DNA from: JAVBKX01 sp031553835
GTDB lineage: Bacteria > Bacteroidota > Bacteroidia > Bacteroidales > Azobacteroidaceae
DNA: 64,000 nt
Direction: 5' to 3'
NCBI GenBank assembly: GCA_031553835.1
Contig: JAVBKX010000031.1
Span: 7,859-71,858 of the forward strand
Positions 1 through 8,737 of this stretch are shown here, piece by piece; positions within the stretch are counted from its first letter, which is position 1; the number at the start of each line of letters is the position of its first letter. The notes below the pieces were generated by a model. The model saw nothing but the letters and a program-made list of their open reading frames with translations, was not told where the DNA came from and did no database searches. The position numbers were made by a program, and so were the translations under genes.

Positions 1-105
1 TATGCCTTCTTTTGCCCGAAAAATAGAAACAATTTGTTCCACCTCCTCCAGATTACGACCTTCACTAAAATTCGGAACACATTCGACAATCTTATCCCAA
101 TTCAT
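1..105 (-). CDS. ftcD: Glutamate formiminotransferase, N-terminal fragment (cut by window edge)
   Basis: Only the first 35 codons are present. Translated from the ATG at 105 on the minus strand they begin MNWDKIVECVPNFSEGR, and the segment VECVPNFSEGR is the characteristic N-terminus of glutamate formiminotransferase. The family transfers the formimino group of formiminoglutamate to tetrahydrofolate in histidine degradation. The gene is divergent from the DUF6263-like gene, with about 105 bp between the start codons. Whether the full protein carries a fused cyclodeaminase domain cannot be seen. Confidence 0.85.
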   Translation of the reverse strand, partial: MNWDKIVECVPNFSEGRNLEEVEQIVSIFRAKEGI

Positions 106-171
106 TTACGCTTTTTTGTCGCTAATGTACACATTTTTTACAAATTCAATCTACTATATTTATTTTAAAAG

Positions 172-179
172 TAACTTTG
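172..179 (+). promoter_or_regulatory. Bacteroidota -7 element TAACTTTG
   Basis: The octamer matches TAnnTTTG exactly and lies 32 bp before the ATG at 212. No clear TTG is seen 19-21 bp upstream, so the promoter call rests on the -7 element and its position. Confidence 0.5.
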
Positions 180-211
180 CCTATTCAAATCTTATAAATT
201 TTTATTTACAG

Positions 212-1093
212 ATGAAACAAATAGTATTGACTGCTTGTTGCCTGATGACCGGTATGATGGCAACAGCCCAGGTGTCTCTTTCTTTTAATCCCGACAAAGG
301 GGCAAAATATCGCTACCACTACGAACTGCAACAGAATTTTACTCAATCCATTATGGATCAGGAAATTTCTTTCAACCAAAATATGAGTACGGTTTACGAC
401 ATGAACATCATCAATAAAACGGATACTGAAATACAGACCGAATTTATTTATGAAGAAGTTCATTTCGAAATGACCGGAGGAATGATGAGTATGAAATATG
501 ACTCGAATCATGCGCCCGGCGATACTTCCCAAATTGATTCCTCCGTATCCAAATTATTCGATTGCCTGACCGGAAGCCATTTCAATGCCTTGATTGCGAC
601 CGATGGCACCGTCAAATCGGTTTCCGGAATGGAAGTCATCCTGGATAAAATGCTAAACGTATTGGATGGAGAAGTTCATGAACTTACTCCCCTGAAAGCT
701 GCAATGACTCAACAGTTCAATAATGAAGCCATCCGCAAAAATTTCGAACAATCGACTAAAATATATCCTGACAAACCTGTAAAAATTGGTGATTCCTGGT
801 CGATAGAACAAACCATCGAAATCTTGGGTATGTCCTTGAAAACAGTCTCCACTTACGAATTGATATCCAATACGCAGGAAACAGCCATAGCCAATATTCA
901 ATCTATTATTACAGAATCACATGGCAAACTATCCGGGAATCAAAGCGGTACCGTAGAATTTGATTTGAGAACCGGAATGGCTAAAAATGCCAACTTGAAA
1001 CAACACATCAAAGGATCCATCGTAGCCAATGGAATGGATATTCCGCTCGATGTTACTTCAGATATAAAAACAACTACTGCAACTATACAATAA
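212..1093 (+). CDS. Secreted DUF6263-like protein
   Basis: A 293-residue protein of unknown function. The reading frame is open further upstream, but the start at 212 (MKQIVLTACCLM) gives a clean signal peptide ending near TAQ and follows a -7 element, so the upstream part is rejected. The mature part resembles DUF6263-type Bacteroidota proteins: a beta-rich domain with an early K-Y-R-Y-H-Y-E segment, a central phrase I-G-D-S-W and a late T-G-x-A-K-N turn. It is probably periplasmic or outer-membrane associated. The next gene, malQ, starts 27 bp downstream on the same strand, so they may be co-transcribed, but no functional link is evident. Confidence 0.65.
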   Translation: MKQIVLTACCLMTGMMATAQVSLSFNPDKGAKYRYHYELQQNFTQSIMDQEISFNQNMSTVYDMNIINKTDTEIQTEFIYEEVHFEMTGGMMSMKYDSNHAPGDTSQIDSSVSKLFDCLTGSHFNALIATDGTVKSVSGMEVILDKMLNVLDGEVHELTPLKAAMTQQFNNEAIRKNFEQSTKIYPDKPVKIGDSWSIEQTIEILGMSLKTVSTYELISNTQETAIANIQSIITESHGKLSGNQSGTVEFDLRTGMAKNANLKQHIKGSIVANGMDIPLDVTSDIKTTTATIQ

Positions 1094-1120
1094 TCAGATT
1101 TTATTTCAACAGGAAGATTC

Positions 1121-3811
1121 ATGAAAGTAACATTTTCGATTCACTTCCATACAGTTTGGGGACAAACTCTCCACATCATTGGTTCTGCGCCCGAATTAGG
1201 CGGCTGGGATACTTCCCATGCGTGTGAAATGCATTATACTGGCGATGGTAACTGGTCGTTGAGTATCGACCTCCCCAATCAACCCATCTCATTAGAATAT
1301 CGCTATTTTCTAAGTTCTAACCGAAAGCAAATTTTCGAAGAGTGGCAAAAAAATCATCAAGTAGAGTTAAACGACACTTCCCGTTCTTATTTGTTGATCG
1401 ATTATTGGCAAGCCCGTCCGCAAAATCTGGCATTTTATTCTTCGGCCTTTACCAAAAGTCTTTTCGGGCATCCTTGCGACAAGTTTGAACGAGTGGTAAA
1501 ATCCAATAAAAAAATTATACTGAAAGTCCTGGCTCCGCATGTAGAACGTACACAAAGCCTTGCCTTATCAGGTAACATACCCGAATTAGGAAATTGGAAT
1601 ATCGATAAAGTATTAATATTCAGTTGTGAAAAATTTCCCCTGTGGTCTGTCGAATTGGATGCCAATAAACTGACATTTCCTTTCGAATATAAATTAGTAG
1701 TGGTGGACAATGAAAACAGGTCTCATGTCCGCTGGGAAAATGGAGATAACCGGATACTCAACTTACCGCTGCTCAAAGAAAATGAAACCGGGGTGATCTC
1801 CGGATTGCAATTCCGGGAAAATGCTCCCGACTGGAAATGCGCAGGAGTCGTTATTCCTGTATTCTCATTGCGTACTCTGCATAGTTGCGGCATCGGAGAT
1901 TTCAGCGACTTGAAAATGTTATTGGATTGGGCCTCACAAACTTCGCAACGTATCATACAATTGTTACCAATTAATGATACCACGATGACCCACACCTGGA
2001 TGGACTCCTACCCGTATAATGCAATATCAACTGTCGCCTTACATCCTTTGTATCTGAACTTAGAAAAAATGGGATGTTTGCATCATACCGACCGAATAGC
2101 TTATTATCAGACGAAACAGGCCGAATTAAATGCATCTGATGTTGTATTATATGAAGATGTTGACAAAATCAAATGGGAATTCTTCAGAGAAATTTTTGAG
2201 CAGGAAGGGCAAAAAGATTTAGCATCGGAAGAGTTTAAATATTTCTTCGAACAAAATAAATCCTGGCTGATCCCGTATGCCGCCTATTCTTATTTCAGGG
2301 AATTAAATAATACGCCCGATTTTAAACAATGGGGAAAATATGCGCGTTATGACAAATTGGAAATCGAACAATTTTGTCAGGACACAAAAGTTTCGCATCA
2401 CCGTGAAATTCAGTTATATTACTACTTGCAATACCATTTGCACAAACAATTGCAAGAAGTTCGGGATTATGCTTATTCACATGGAATCGTATTGAAAGGA
2501 GATGTACCGATCGGGATCAGCAAAACCAGTATTGAAGCCTGGACTGAGCCTTATTATTTTAATATGCATGTTAACGCCGGTGCGCCACCTGACGATTTTT
2601 CGGTAACGGGACAGAATTGGGGATTCCCAACCTACAATTGGCAAGAGATGGAACGGGATCATTTTACCTGGTGGAAAAATCGATTCAAAAAAATGTCAGA
2701 CTACTTCGATGCGTATCGGATAGATCATATTCTCGGATTTTTCCGGATTTGGGAAATACCGGAAGATTCCGTGCAAGGGCTCACTGCCTGGTTCAATCCA
2801 TCGCTGCCTTTAAGTCCCGTTGAAATTGAAAACGCAGGATTGCCTTTTAATATGCAACGATTTACAACACCGCACATCAATGAATACTTTTTGCATGAAC
2901 TCTTTGGCGAATATACGGCAGAGGTAAAAGATGTTTATCTGGAACGGACGACTTCGCACCATTTTGCATTAAAAGACCGATTCAAAACGCAACAACGTAT
3001 TAAAGATGCTTTTGCGGAAAAAGACGATGCCAAATCTTTAAAAATACGGGAAGGATTATATTTCATTACCAACGAAGTGCTGTTTATTGCAGATCCGCTG
3101 CAACCGGATAAATATCACCCGCGCATTTCTGCTTCGCAATCTTATTTATACCGGGAATTGAGTAATTCCGATCGATATGCTTTTGATGGCATCTATTGGA
3201 ATTATTATTACCAACGGCATAATGATTTTTGGAAAGAACAGGGTTATAAACACTTGATTCCGCTAACATCCTGCACCGACATGCTGGTGTGTGGAGAAGA
3301 TTTGGGAATGATTCCTCAATCGGTTCCTGAAGTTATGCGTAAATTACAGATTTTCAGTCTCGAAATAGAACGGATGCCCAAAGAAGCGAATGTTGACTTT
3401 GCAAATCTGCATACCTTACCTTATTATTCGGTATGTACCACGTCAACGCATGATATGACTACAATTCGTGGATGGTGGAAAGAAGATCAACAGCGTACTC
3501 AGCAATATTACAATCAGGTACTACGACGTGAAGGCAAAGCCCCGGACAATTGTAACGGCGAAATTTGTGAGCAAATTATCAATAACCATCTGCACGCCCC
3601 TTCTATGCTGACCATTATTCCGCTACAGGACTGGTTATCGATAGATGAAAAGTTAAGAAGAAAAGATGTGGATGCCGAAAGGATTAATATTCCTGCCAAT
3701 CCCCGCCATTATTGGCGTTATCGCATGCATCTCAACATCGAGGATTTAGTTAAGGCCACAGGGTTGAACCAACGTATCCAATCATTAATCAGGCAAAGCG
3801 GCAGGATTTAA
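1121..3811 (+). CDS. malQ: 4-alpha-glucanotransferase with two N-terminal CBM20 domains
   Basis: An 896-residue GH77 amylomaltase that transfers maltooligosaccharide segments between alpha-1,4-glucans in cytoplasmic glycogen or maltodextrin metabolism. Two starch-binding CBM20 modules occupy about residues 1-105 and 125-235; each has the typical phrase ending in ELGGW or ELGNW. The GH77 barrel follows. Visible catalytic motifs are YRIDH (nucleophile D535), GEDLG (acid/base E726) and STHD (D778). The length and the double CBM20 match the long Bacteroidota/plant DPE2-like type rather than the roughly 690-residue E. coli MalQ. No signal peptide is seen. The last codons overlap the convergent bactofilin gene by 4 bp. 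Confidence 0.93.
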   Translation: MKVTFSIHFHTVWGQTLHIIGSAPELGGWDTSHACEMHYTGDGNWSLSIDLPNQPISLEYRYFLSSNRKQIFEEWQKNHQVELNDTSRSYLLIDYWQARPQNLAFYSSAFTKSLFGHPCDKFERVVKSNKKIILKVLAPHVERTQSLALSGNIPELGNWNIDKVLIFSCEKFPLWSVELDANKLTFPFEYKLVVVDNENRSHVRWENGDNRILNLPLLKENETGVISGLQFRENAPDWKCAGVVIPVFSLRTLHSCGIGDFSDLKMLLDWASQTSQRIIQLLPINDTTMTHTWMDSYPYNAISTVALHPLYLNLEKMGCLHHTDRIAYYQTKQAELNASDVVLYEDVDKIKWEFFREIFEQEGQKDLASEEFKYFFEQNKSWLIPYAAYSYFRELNNTPDFKQWGKYARYDKLEIEQFCQDTKVSHHREIQLYYYLQYHLHKQLQEVRDYAYSHGIVLKGDVPIGISKTSIEAWTEPYYFNMHVNAGAPPDDFSVTGQNWGFPTYNWQEMERDHFTWWKNRFKKMSDYFDAYRIDHILGFFRIWEIPEDSVQGLTAWFNPSLPLSPVEIENAGLPFNMQRFTTPHINEYFLHELFGEYTAEVKDVYLERTTSHHFALKDRFKTQQRIKDAFAEKDDAKSLKIREGLYFITNEVLFIADPLQPDKYHPRISASQSYLYRELSNSDRYAFDGIYWNYYYQRHNDFWKEQGYKHLIPLTSCTDMLVCGEDLGMIPQSVPEVMRKLQIFSLEIERMPKEANVDFANLHTLPYYSVCTTSTHDMTTIRGWWKEDQQRTQQYYNQVLRREGKAPDNCNGEICEQIINNHLHAPSMLTIIPLQDWLSIDEKLRRKDVDAERINIPANPRHYWRYRMHLNIEDLVKATGLNQRIQSLIRQSGRI

Positions 3812-4167
3812 TTGCCAGTAGCGTTGACCATTTTACAAGATCCGTTAAAAATGGCTCCAGGTTCGATTTCCAGGCTTTGAATATGCAATTCTCCTTGATA
3901 TACAGAAGTGTGTTTCAATACAAGAATTCCTGTTGCATGGATATTTCCGGTTACTTTACCGGCCAGTTCTATATTGGCACAGGTAATTTGTCCTCTGACT
4001 TCTCCCGTTTGACTGATTACCACTTTTCCTTTGCAACTAATGTTTCCTTCTATAATTCCATCCACACGCATATCTTCCTCTGCACTCAGATTTCCCTTGA
4101 TAACCGTACCGGCTGCCAGGGCGTTGATCGAACTCCCTGTCGGAGCCTGCTTTTTATTTCCCATCAT
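3808..4167 (-). CDS. Bactofilin (polymer-forming cytoskeletal protein)
   Basis: About 119 residues with the bactofilin beta-helix (DUF583): repeated short strands such as GTVIKGNLS, EDMRVDGIIEGNIS, KGKVVIS and GEVRGQITC, with the usual A-x-x-I-x-G-x-I spacing. Bactofilins polymerise without nucleotide and scaffold cell-wall enzymes. The start is placed at the ATG at 4167 (or the next codon, 4164). The frame extends to a TTG at 4185, but that codon lies inside a perfect -7 promoter element, so translation from it is unlikely. The 3' end overlaps malQ by 4 bp. Confidence 0.85.
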   Translation of the reverse strand: MMGNKKQAPTGSSINALAAGTVIKGNLSAEEDMRVDGIIEGNISCKGKVVISQTGEVRGQITCANIELAGKVTGNIHATGILVLKHTSVYQGELHIQSLEIEPGAIFNGSCKMVNATGN

Positions 4168-4182
4168 GATTTCTATTTTTGG

Positions 4183-4190
4183 CAAAGTTA
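4183..4190 (-). promoter_or_regulatory. Bacteroidota -7 element TAACTTTG for bactofilin
   Basis: An exact TAnnTTTG match on the minus strand, 15 bp upstream of the ATG at 4167. It decides the start: the alternative TTG start lies within the promoter. A transcript would have a leader of only about 10 nt. Confidence 0.55.
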
Positions 4191-4265
4191 TCGTTTTTTT
4201 TGAAAAAATGAAGCCTGTTATCCAGGTAGTTTATAAACAATAAAGGAATTGTATGCTTTTTTTAT

Positions 4266-4273
4266 TATTTTTG
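4266..4273 (+). promoter_or_regulatory. Bacteroidota -7 element TATTTTTG for folB
   Basis: An exact TAnnTTTG match 18 bp before the ATG at 4292. It lies downstream of the alternative ATG at 4253, which argues for the shorter folB start. No TTG is found at ideal spacing, and the region is AT-rich, so a chance match is possible. Confidence 0.4.
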
Positions 4274-4291
4274 CCATTCATTGTCTTGTCT

Positions 4292-4645
4292 ATGGAAAGC
4301 TATATCAAACTTAAAGAAATGCAATTTTATGCTTATCACGGCGTGATGGAGCAAGAACGTCTGATCGGGAATTATTTTACAGTCGATTTAATATTGAAAG
4401 CAGATATATCCAAAGCAGCCTCCTCTGATCATTTGGAAGACACGCTCAATTATGCTTCCGTTTTTCAATTGGTAAAAGAAGAAATGCATATTTCGTCTAA
4501 TTTACTGGAACATGTAGCAGGACGCATTATCTCCCGATTAAAAAAAGAATTTCCTGCCATTGAAAAAATCAAACTTTCCATAGCAAAACAACGACCACCG
4601 GTAGGCGGAGATGTAAAAGAAGCCGTTATTACTTTGGTTGTATAA
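4292..4645 (+). CDS. folB: Dihydroneopterin aldolase
   Basis: A 117-residue FolB of normal length, which cleaves 7,8-dihydroneopterin to 6-hydroxymethyl-dihydropterin and glycolaldehyde in folate synthesis. Diagnostic segments are FYAYHGVMEQER (the conserved YHGV-x-x-x-E), the DTLNYASVF motif, the LLEHVA helix and the C-terminal KQRPPVGGDV. The in-frame ATG at 4253 would add a 13-residue hydrophobic leader not expected for a cytosolic folate enzyme, so the start MESYIKLKEM is chosen. It appears to be a single-gene unit between divergent bactofilin and a convergent terminator. Confidence 0.92.
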   Translation: MESYIKLKEMQFYAYHGVMEQERLIGNYFTVDLILKADISKAASSDHLEDTLNYASVFQLVKEEMHISSNLLEHVAGRIISRLKKEFPAIEKIKLSIAKQRPPVGGDVKEAVITLVV

Positions 4646-4653
4646 TCACCTAA

Positions 4654-4698
4654 TAAAAAAACGCAGGGGAAAAGCGATCCAATCCACTTTTCCCCTGC
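4654..4698 (-). terminator. Intrinsic terminator of the TonB-cluster operon
   Basis: A 12-bp perfect inverted repeat, GCAGGGGAAAAG at 4663-4674 and CTTTTCCCCTGC at 4687-4698, with a 12-nt loop. On the minus strand it is followed by a T-run (the A-run at 4654-4660). It lies directly after the TPR gene stop and ends that operon; it may also stop folB transcripts, though no T-run follows on the plus strand. Confidence 0.8.
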
Positions 4699-4724
4699 AA
4701 ATATATGTAAAAAAGAGTTATTAG

Positions 4725-6410
4725 TTATTTACTTTTTTTACTGCCCAAGGCTTCTAATACTTGTTTGGAAGCACCATCATCGGGCAGGATTTCCAAAATT
4801 TTTTCAAAACATTTTTTTGTGTTATCTACATCTTCTTTCAAATAATAATAATAGCCTAAATAACGATAAGCATCAACAATGTCTTTATTTCTGCGCCCAT
4901 CGGCATTATTTGGCTCCATGATGGATAATGCTTTTTCATAATACGGCTTTGCAAGGCCCAAAGTTACTTCTGAGTCTATACTGGCCTGAACGTGCGCTCT
5001 CCACAAATAACCCAGGTAAGAATCAGGTGAACGTTCACTCACTTGCGCAAAAATCGTATCAGCTAATTGCAAATACTGCATCCGCTGAATGCTATCGTTT
5101 AGCAGCTTTGCAGGATCAGCAACCACTTTTACTCCTTCAACCGGAGCGACCGGCAATAATTGACGAGCTGCCGAGTAGCAAGTTTGCCCGAAATACAATA
5201 AATCAACCAAAGGGGCATTGACATCTTTTGCAAAATATAATTGATAGTACTTTATCGATTCGGAATAATTGCCCATCCGGTTATATGCAGAAGCAAGTTC
5301 TTTATAGACTTCGACTTTGGTACTGTCTTTCTCTAATGATTTTTGAAAAGCTTCAATAGCTAAATCAGACTTTTTGTTTTTATCCAATAAACGTCCGTAA
5401 TAAGTATAATCCAACGCAATGATCTGGTCTTGAGGAATTAACTTAAAAAAAGCATCTATACGCTCCAATCCGAGTTCATAATTGCCTAATTCATAATTAT
5501 TATAAGCCTGCAAACGATGCATTACCACATTATTGGGATCCTTTGCCAAAATCTGGCGAATTTCACCTAAAGAGTTAGCATATTCTTTTGTAAAAAACAA
5601 AATCGAAGCATAATTGATCTGATATTTCAATGGAACACCGGGAATCGCGATGAATTTGCTATAAGCATCCAATGCTTTCTGATAAAAGCCATCGCTATAA
5701 TAAATATCACCCAATTCGGCATAAGCAGGAATGTATTCAGGATCCACTGCAATCAAACGATTCAAAATATCTAATGCTGACTTTGGATTAATCGCTTTAT
5801 ATACACGCGCTTCTTTCAGATAAGCTACTTTATCATTTTTATCAAACAGAATGGCATTTTCATATTTGGCACAAGCATCTCCGGTTTTGCCTTGAGCCCG
5901 CAACATGTCTCCTTCAGCCACATAAATGCCTGAATAATTCTTATCCCGGCTTCTGGCCTGATCTAATGTTTCGTTCGCTTTATCATATAGCTGAGCATGA
6001 ATATAGGCTTCGGCTACAGAGGTACGGATTGCCGGATCTTTTTTAGCAAACCCAATGGCTTTTTTGAATAAATCATTTGCGCCATTTTGATTATTTTTCT
6101 TCAATTCTAATTTACCCTGTCCGATATAGGCGTATGGATATTCAGCATCTGTATCCAATGCTTTTTGATAAAAAATAGCAGCTGAATCATTTTTGGCAAG
6201 GGCTGCGTACGATTCGCCTAAGTAATAATACGCCTCAGCTTTGTCAGTTCCGGTTGTTTTCGTTATTTGATTGTTTAGGAATATAATTGCAGCATTATAC
6301 AATTCTGCACGATAATATTCTATCCCTTTCTCATTGACGCCGGCAGCAGAACTTCCGGTAATGTACAAAGACAATAAGCCCACAACAAATAAGCTTCTTT
6401 TTAAGTTCAT
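4725..6410 (-). CDS. Periplasmic tetratricopeptide-repeat protein of the TonB cluster
   Basis: A 561-residue protein with a signal peptide (about residues 1-22, ending GSSAA) followed by almost continuous TPR helices. Examples are AEAYYYLGESYAALAKNDSA, PYAYIGQGKLELKKN and EVYKELASAYNRMGNYSESI. A Lys-rich C-terminus closes it. It is the last gene of the exbB-exbD-exbD-tonB-PstS-like cluster, 45 bp after the PstS-like gene. TPR proteins are protein-interaction scaffolds; a role in organising the energised outer-membrane transport machinery is inferred only from position. Confidence 0.8.
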   Translation of the reverse strand: MNLKRSLFVVGLLSLYITGSSAAGVNEKGIEYYRAELYNAAIIFLNNQITKTTGTDKAEAYYYLGESYAALAKNDSAAIFYQKALDTDAEYPYAYIGQGKLELKKNNQNGANDLFKKAIGFAKKDPAIRTSVAEAYIHAQLYDKANETLDQARSRDKNYSGIYVAEGDMLRAQGKTGDACAKYENAILFDKNDKVAYLKEARVYKAINPKSALDILNRLIAVDPEYIPAYAELGDIYYSDGFYQKALDAYSKFIAIPGVPLKYQINYASILFFTKEYANSLGEIRQILAKDPNNVVMHRLQAYNNYELGNYELGLERIDAFFKLIPQDQIIALDYTYYGRLLDKNKKSDLAIEAFQKSLEKDSTKVEVYKELASAYNRMGNYSESIKYYQLYFAKDVNAPLVDLLYFGQTCYSAARQLLPVAPVEGVKVVADPAKLLNDSIQRMQYLQLADTIFAQVSERSPDSYLGYLWRAHVQASIDSEVTLGLAKPYYEKALSIMEPNNADGRRNKDIVDAYRYLGYYYYLKEDVDNTKKCFEKILEILPDDGASKQVLEALGSKKSK

Positions 6411-6455
6411 TTTTTTTTATATTTAAGTTATACAATTTGCAGTATATTCATTTGA

Positions 6456-7457
6456 TCAGATTCCCTGGTCTTTTACTTCTACAGACTTGAAGTTAACCGG
6501 CGCTTCGGGTACAAGTCCCGAATGCAAAATAATCCGTTGCCCCCGATCGCTTGCGACAAAAGATGCAAAACCTGTAGAAAGGCCATGTTTGGGATCCGTC
6601 AGTAAAAAATAAACGTTACGGCTCAACGGATATTGTTTCAATGCGATATAAGCCTGGTATGGTTTGTAACTATTGGAAATATCCGCTTCCTCATAGGGAC
6701 TGACCCACATGACTTTCACCTTGTCCAAAAAACTTAAATGAGTGGAATCATTCTCGTTGCTTACCCAGTTTACGCCAATAATACCTAAGGAATTAGGCCG
6801 TTCGGCCACCATATCGAGTACTTTTTGATTAGATCCCTGAGCATAAAGCCCTGAAAAGAGCGGTTGCTTTTCGCAAATTGAATCGATAGCAAAACGAACG
6901 GTACTGGAGTTCTTATGATCGAACATCACATCAATTTTGCCCAATTTAGATTTGGGATTAATTTGACTCCATTCGGTTATTTCCCCTGTCAGAATTTTTT
7001 TGAGAGTCGGCATCGGCATCATCGAATCCGGATTAGCCGGATTCACTATCAAGGCAATAGCATCTTCCGCTACTTTCAATTCTTGCACAATCATATTCCG
7101 GCTTTGCAATAAAAATGCTTTTTCCTGCTCGGTTAAAGTTCTGGAAGCTACAGCTAAGCGAACGCTGTCTTTCAACAACATATCGATCGCATCAGCTTCG
7201 TCGGTATAAATCGGATTAATGGATGCTTGAATGTATAATGCCTCGAAAACATCGATTTGTTCCCTGATAATAGGTTCATAACATTGATCACACGCAATGG
7301 AAACAAGACCCGCAGTGGTAGTGTCAGTCCATTTTCCATCAGGTTTGGCACGGTTGCACGAAACAAAAACGCACAAGGTAAAGCTAACTGCTAAAAATCC
7401 TGATAAGTAACGTAATGCTCGTGGTTTCAAAAAAATTAAATAAAAATTTTTGTTCAT
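6456..7457 (-). CDS. PstS-like substrate-binding lipoprotein
   Basis: A 333-residue periplasmic-binding protein of the PstS type. The start at 7457 (MNKNFYLIFL) gives a lipoprotein signal with the lipobox VFVSC; the frame extends upstream through a terminator-like hairpin and is rejected there. PstS-like features are the segment GEITEWSQINPKSKLGKI and, further on, a G-I-I-G-V-N-W segment with the C-terminal YPLSRNVYFLL. No pstCAB permease genes are adjacent. In Bacteroidota this gene is commonly part of the TonB/ExbBD cluster, so its job may be phosphate or ligand capture linked to TonB-dependent uptake. The ligand is not determinable here. Confidence 0.75.
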   Translation of the reverse strand: MNKNFYLIFLKPRALRYLSGFLAVSFTLCVFVSCNRAKPDGKWTDTTTAGLVSIACDQCYEPIIREQIDVFEALYIQASINPIYTDEADAIDMLLKDSVRLAVASRTLTEQEKAFLLQSRNMIVQELKVAEDAIALIVNPANPDSMMPMPTLKKILTGEITEWSQINPKSKLGKIDVMFDHKNSSTVRFAIDSICEKQPLFSGLYAQGSNQKVLDMVAERPNSLGIIGVNWVSNENDSTHLSFLDKVKVMWVSPYEEADISNSYKPYQAYIALKQYPLSRNVYFLLTDPKHGLSTGFASFVASDRGQRIILHSGLVPEAPVNFKSVEVKDQGI

Positions 7458-7466
7458 TGTAGCAAT

Positions 7467-7514
7467 AAAAAAAAGAGTTTTTTCTATGCAAAGATAGGAA
7501 AAACTCTTTTTTTT
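7467..7514 (-). terminator. Hairpin with internal -7 promoter element (TATCTTTG) between two cluster genes
   Basis: Left arm 7467-7484 (A8-GAG-T6-C) and right arm 7497-7514 (GG-A5-CTC-T8) form a stem of about 17 bp that ends in a T-run on both strands. It is typical of a bidirectional terminator. It lies between the 84-residue membrane protein stop (7534) and the PstS-like start (7457). The loop contains TATCTTTG on the minus strand (7496 to 7489), an exact -7 promoter match. Confidence 0.65.
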
Positions 7515-7533
7515 AAGCAGAATTTGTATTTTT

Positions 7534-7788
7534 TTATTCTTCTTTCTCTGTTTTTTTGACAAAAAAACGTTTTACGGCGCGATAAATACGAAATAAGCCA
7601 TATACACCCAATAATATCCCTAAAGGTAACCGGATTTCGCTCACAATACTATCACTAAAGCGTTCTGTAAATAGTAATACGTAAGCAAACGCAAGATAAA
7701 AAAAAGCCATTACGCCTTCGAATACTTGTAAGGCTGCATTTTTACCCTGAAAATCTCTCCGGTCATTATCTCTGTTTCTATTTATCAT
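7534..7788 (-). CDS. Small two-helix membrane protein of the TonB cluster
   Basis: An 84-residue protein with a charged N-terminus (NRNRDNDRRD), two predicted membrane helices (about residues 22-42 and 51-71) and a basic C-terminal tail (KRFFVKKTEKEE). I do not recognise a named family. It lies between tonB and the PstS-like gene, a position often filled by a small conserved membrane protein in Bacteroidota TonB clusters. An accessory function for the ExbBD-TonB complex is inference only. Confidence 0.7.
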   Translation of the reverse strand: MINRNRDNDRRDFQGKNAALQVFEGVMAFFYLAFAYVLLFTERFSDSIVSEIRLPLGILLGVYGLFRIYRAVKRFFVKKTEKEE

Positions 7789-7850
7789 TTTTTCACACTG
7801 GATTTATAAAAATAATATTTATCTCACATACAAACCTATTGTCCATTGCA

Positions 7851-7889
7851 AAAAAACGGTGAATTGTATAGTACACAATCCACCGTTTT
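7851..7889 (-). terminator. Terminator after tonB
   Basis: An inverted repeat, AAAACGGTGAATTGT at 7853-7867 against ACAATCCACCGTTTT at 7875-7889 (one mismatch), loop of 7 nt. It is followed on the minus strand by a short T-run (A-run at 7851-7856). It lies 19 bp beyond the tonB stop, separating the exbB-tonB unit from the downstream genes. Confidence 0.7.
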
Positions 7890-7907
7890 CATTATAAGCG
7901 ATGTTGA

Positions 7908-8732
7908 TTAATTTGCTAATTTAAATCGAACGGGTAATGTAAAGTACACCATCACGGGATTACCATTTTGTTTTCCCGGCAACCATTTTGGCATGGATTG
8001 TACTACACGCACGGCTTCTTTATCACAACTTGGGTCTAACGAACGAACAATCCGGACGTCAGATACACCACCATCTTTACCGACAACAAAGCGAAGAATA
8101 ACTTGTCCTTGAATTCCTTGTTCCTGTGCCAAAACCGGATATTTGATTTTTTCACTCAAATATTTCATCAGTTCAGCCTGGCCTCCCGGAAATTCGGGCA
8201 TTTGTTCTACGTGCTCGAAGATTTGTTCTTTCACTTCTTGCACGACCACTTTATTATCTTTTAAGTCAGCAATATCAACTCCTCCTTCTGTTACCCCTTC
8301 TACTGTAGCCACTGAAATAGCCGCTTTAGTATCGGTCAACTCTTCCTGAGTCTTCATTTGCTCATCTTCACGTACTTCTTCATCCTTTTTAATGACGGGA
8401 GGAGTAAATTTGATGGTCGCTTTCAACTGCGGAGGAGGTGGAGCCTCTATTTGTTTGATGGTATTTTCTTCTGGCGGTTTTTGGAGGTTTTCCAAATTCG
8501 TCAATTCGATAGGTCCCAATTGTACATCTTCAACTGTCTTTTCCGGTGTTACCATTTTCAAAACAAAAGGTAATGCCAAAGCCAGACAACCAATCCCAAT
8601 CACGATCAATAACGCTGTAATGTGACGTTTTGAGGATGTTTTACGAAGATAATATGCTCCGTATTTTTTATTTTTACCTACAAAAACAATGTCACACCAG
8701 GCCTGCGAAGTCAAATCTATATCTCTTGCCAT
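7908..8732 (-). CDS. tonB: TonB energy transducer
   Basis: A 274-residue TonB. The cytoplasmic N-terminus is followed by one membrane helix (about residues 36-60), a proline-rich spacer containing EAPPPPQLKATIKFTPP, an acidic stretch and a C-terminal TonB domain (about 190-274) with the segments GIQGQVILRFVVGKDG and VRVVQSMPKWLPGKQNG. The domain couples the inner-membrane proton motive force to TonB-dependent outer-membrane receptors. It follows the second exbD by 5 bp, in one operon with exbB and both exbD genes. Confidence 0.93.
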   Translation of the reverse strand: MARDIDLTSQAWCDIVFVGKNKKYGAYYLRKTSSKRHITALLIVIGIGCLALALPFVLKMVTPEKTVEDVQLGPIELTNLENLQKPPEENTIKQIEAPPPPQLKATIKFTPPVIKKDEEVREDEQMKTQEELTDTKAAISVATVEGVTEGGVDIADLKDNKVVVQEVKEQIFEHVEQMPEFPGGQAELMKYLSEKIKYPVLAQEQGIQGQVILRFVVGKDGGVSDVRIVRSLDPSCDKEAVRVVQSMPKWLPGKQNGNPVMVYFTLPVRFKLAN

Positions 8733-8737
8733 AATCT

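Noticed and set aside
2..211. N-terminal 70-codon extension of the DUF6263-like gene
   Set aside because: The region contains the divergent ftcD start and the -7 promoter element; the ATG at 212 begins a proper signal peptide.
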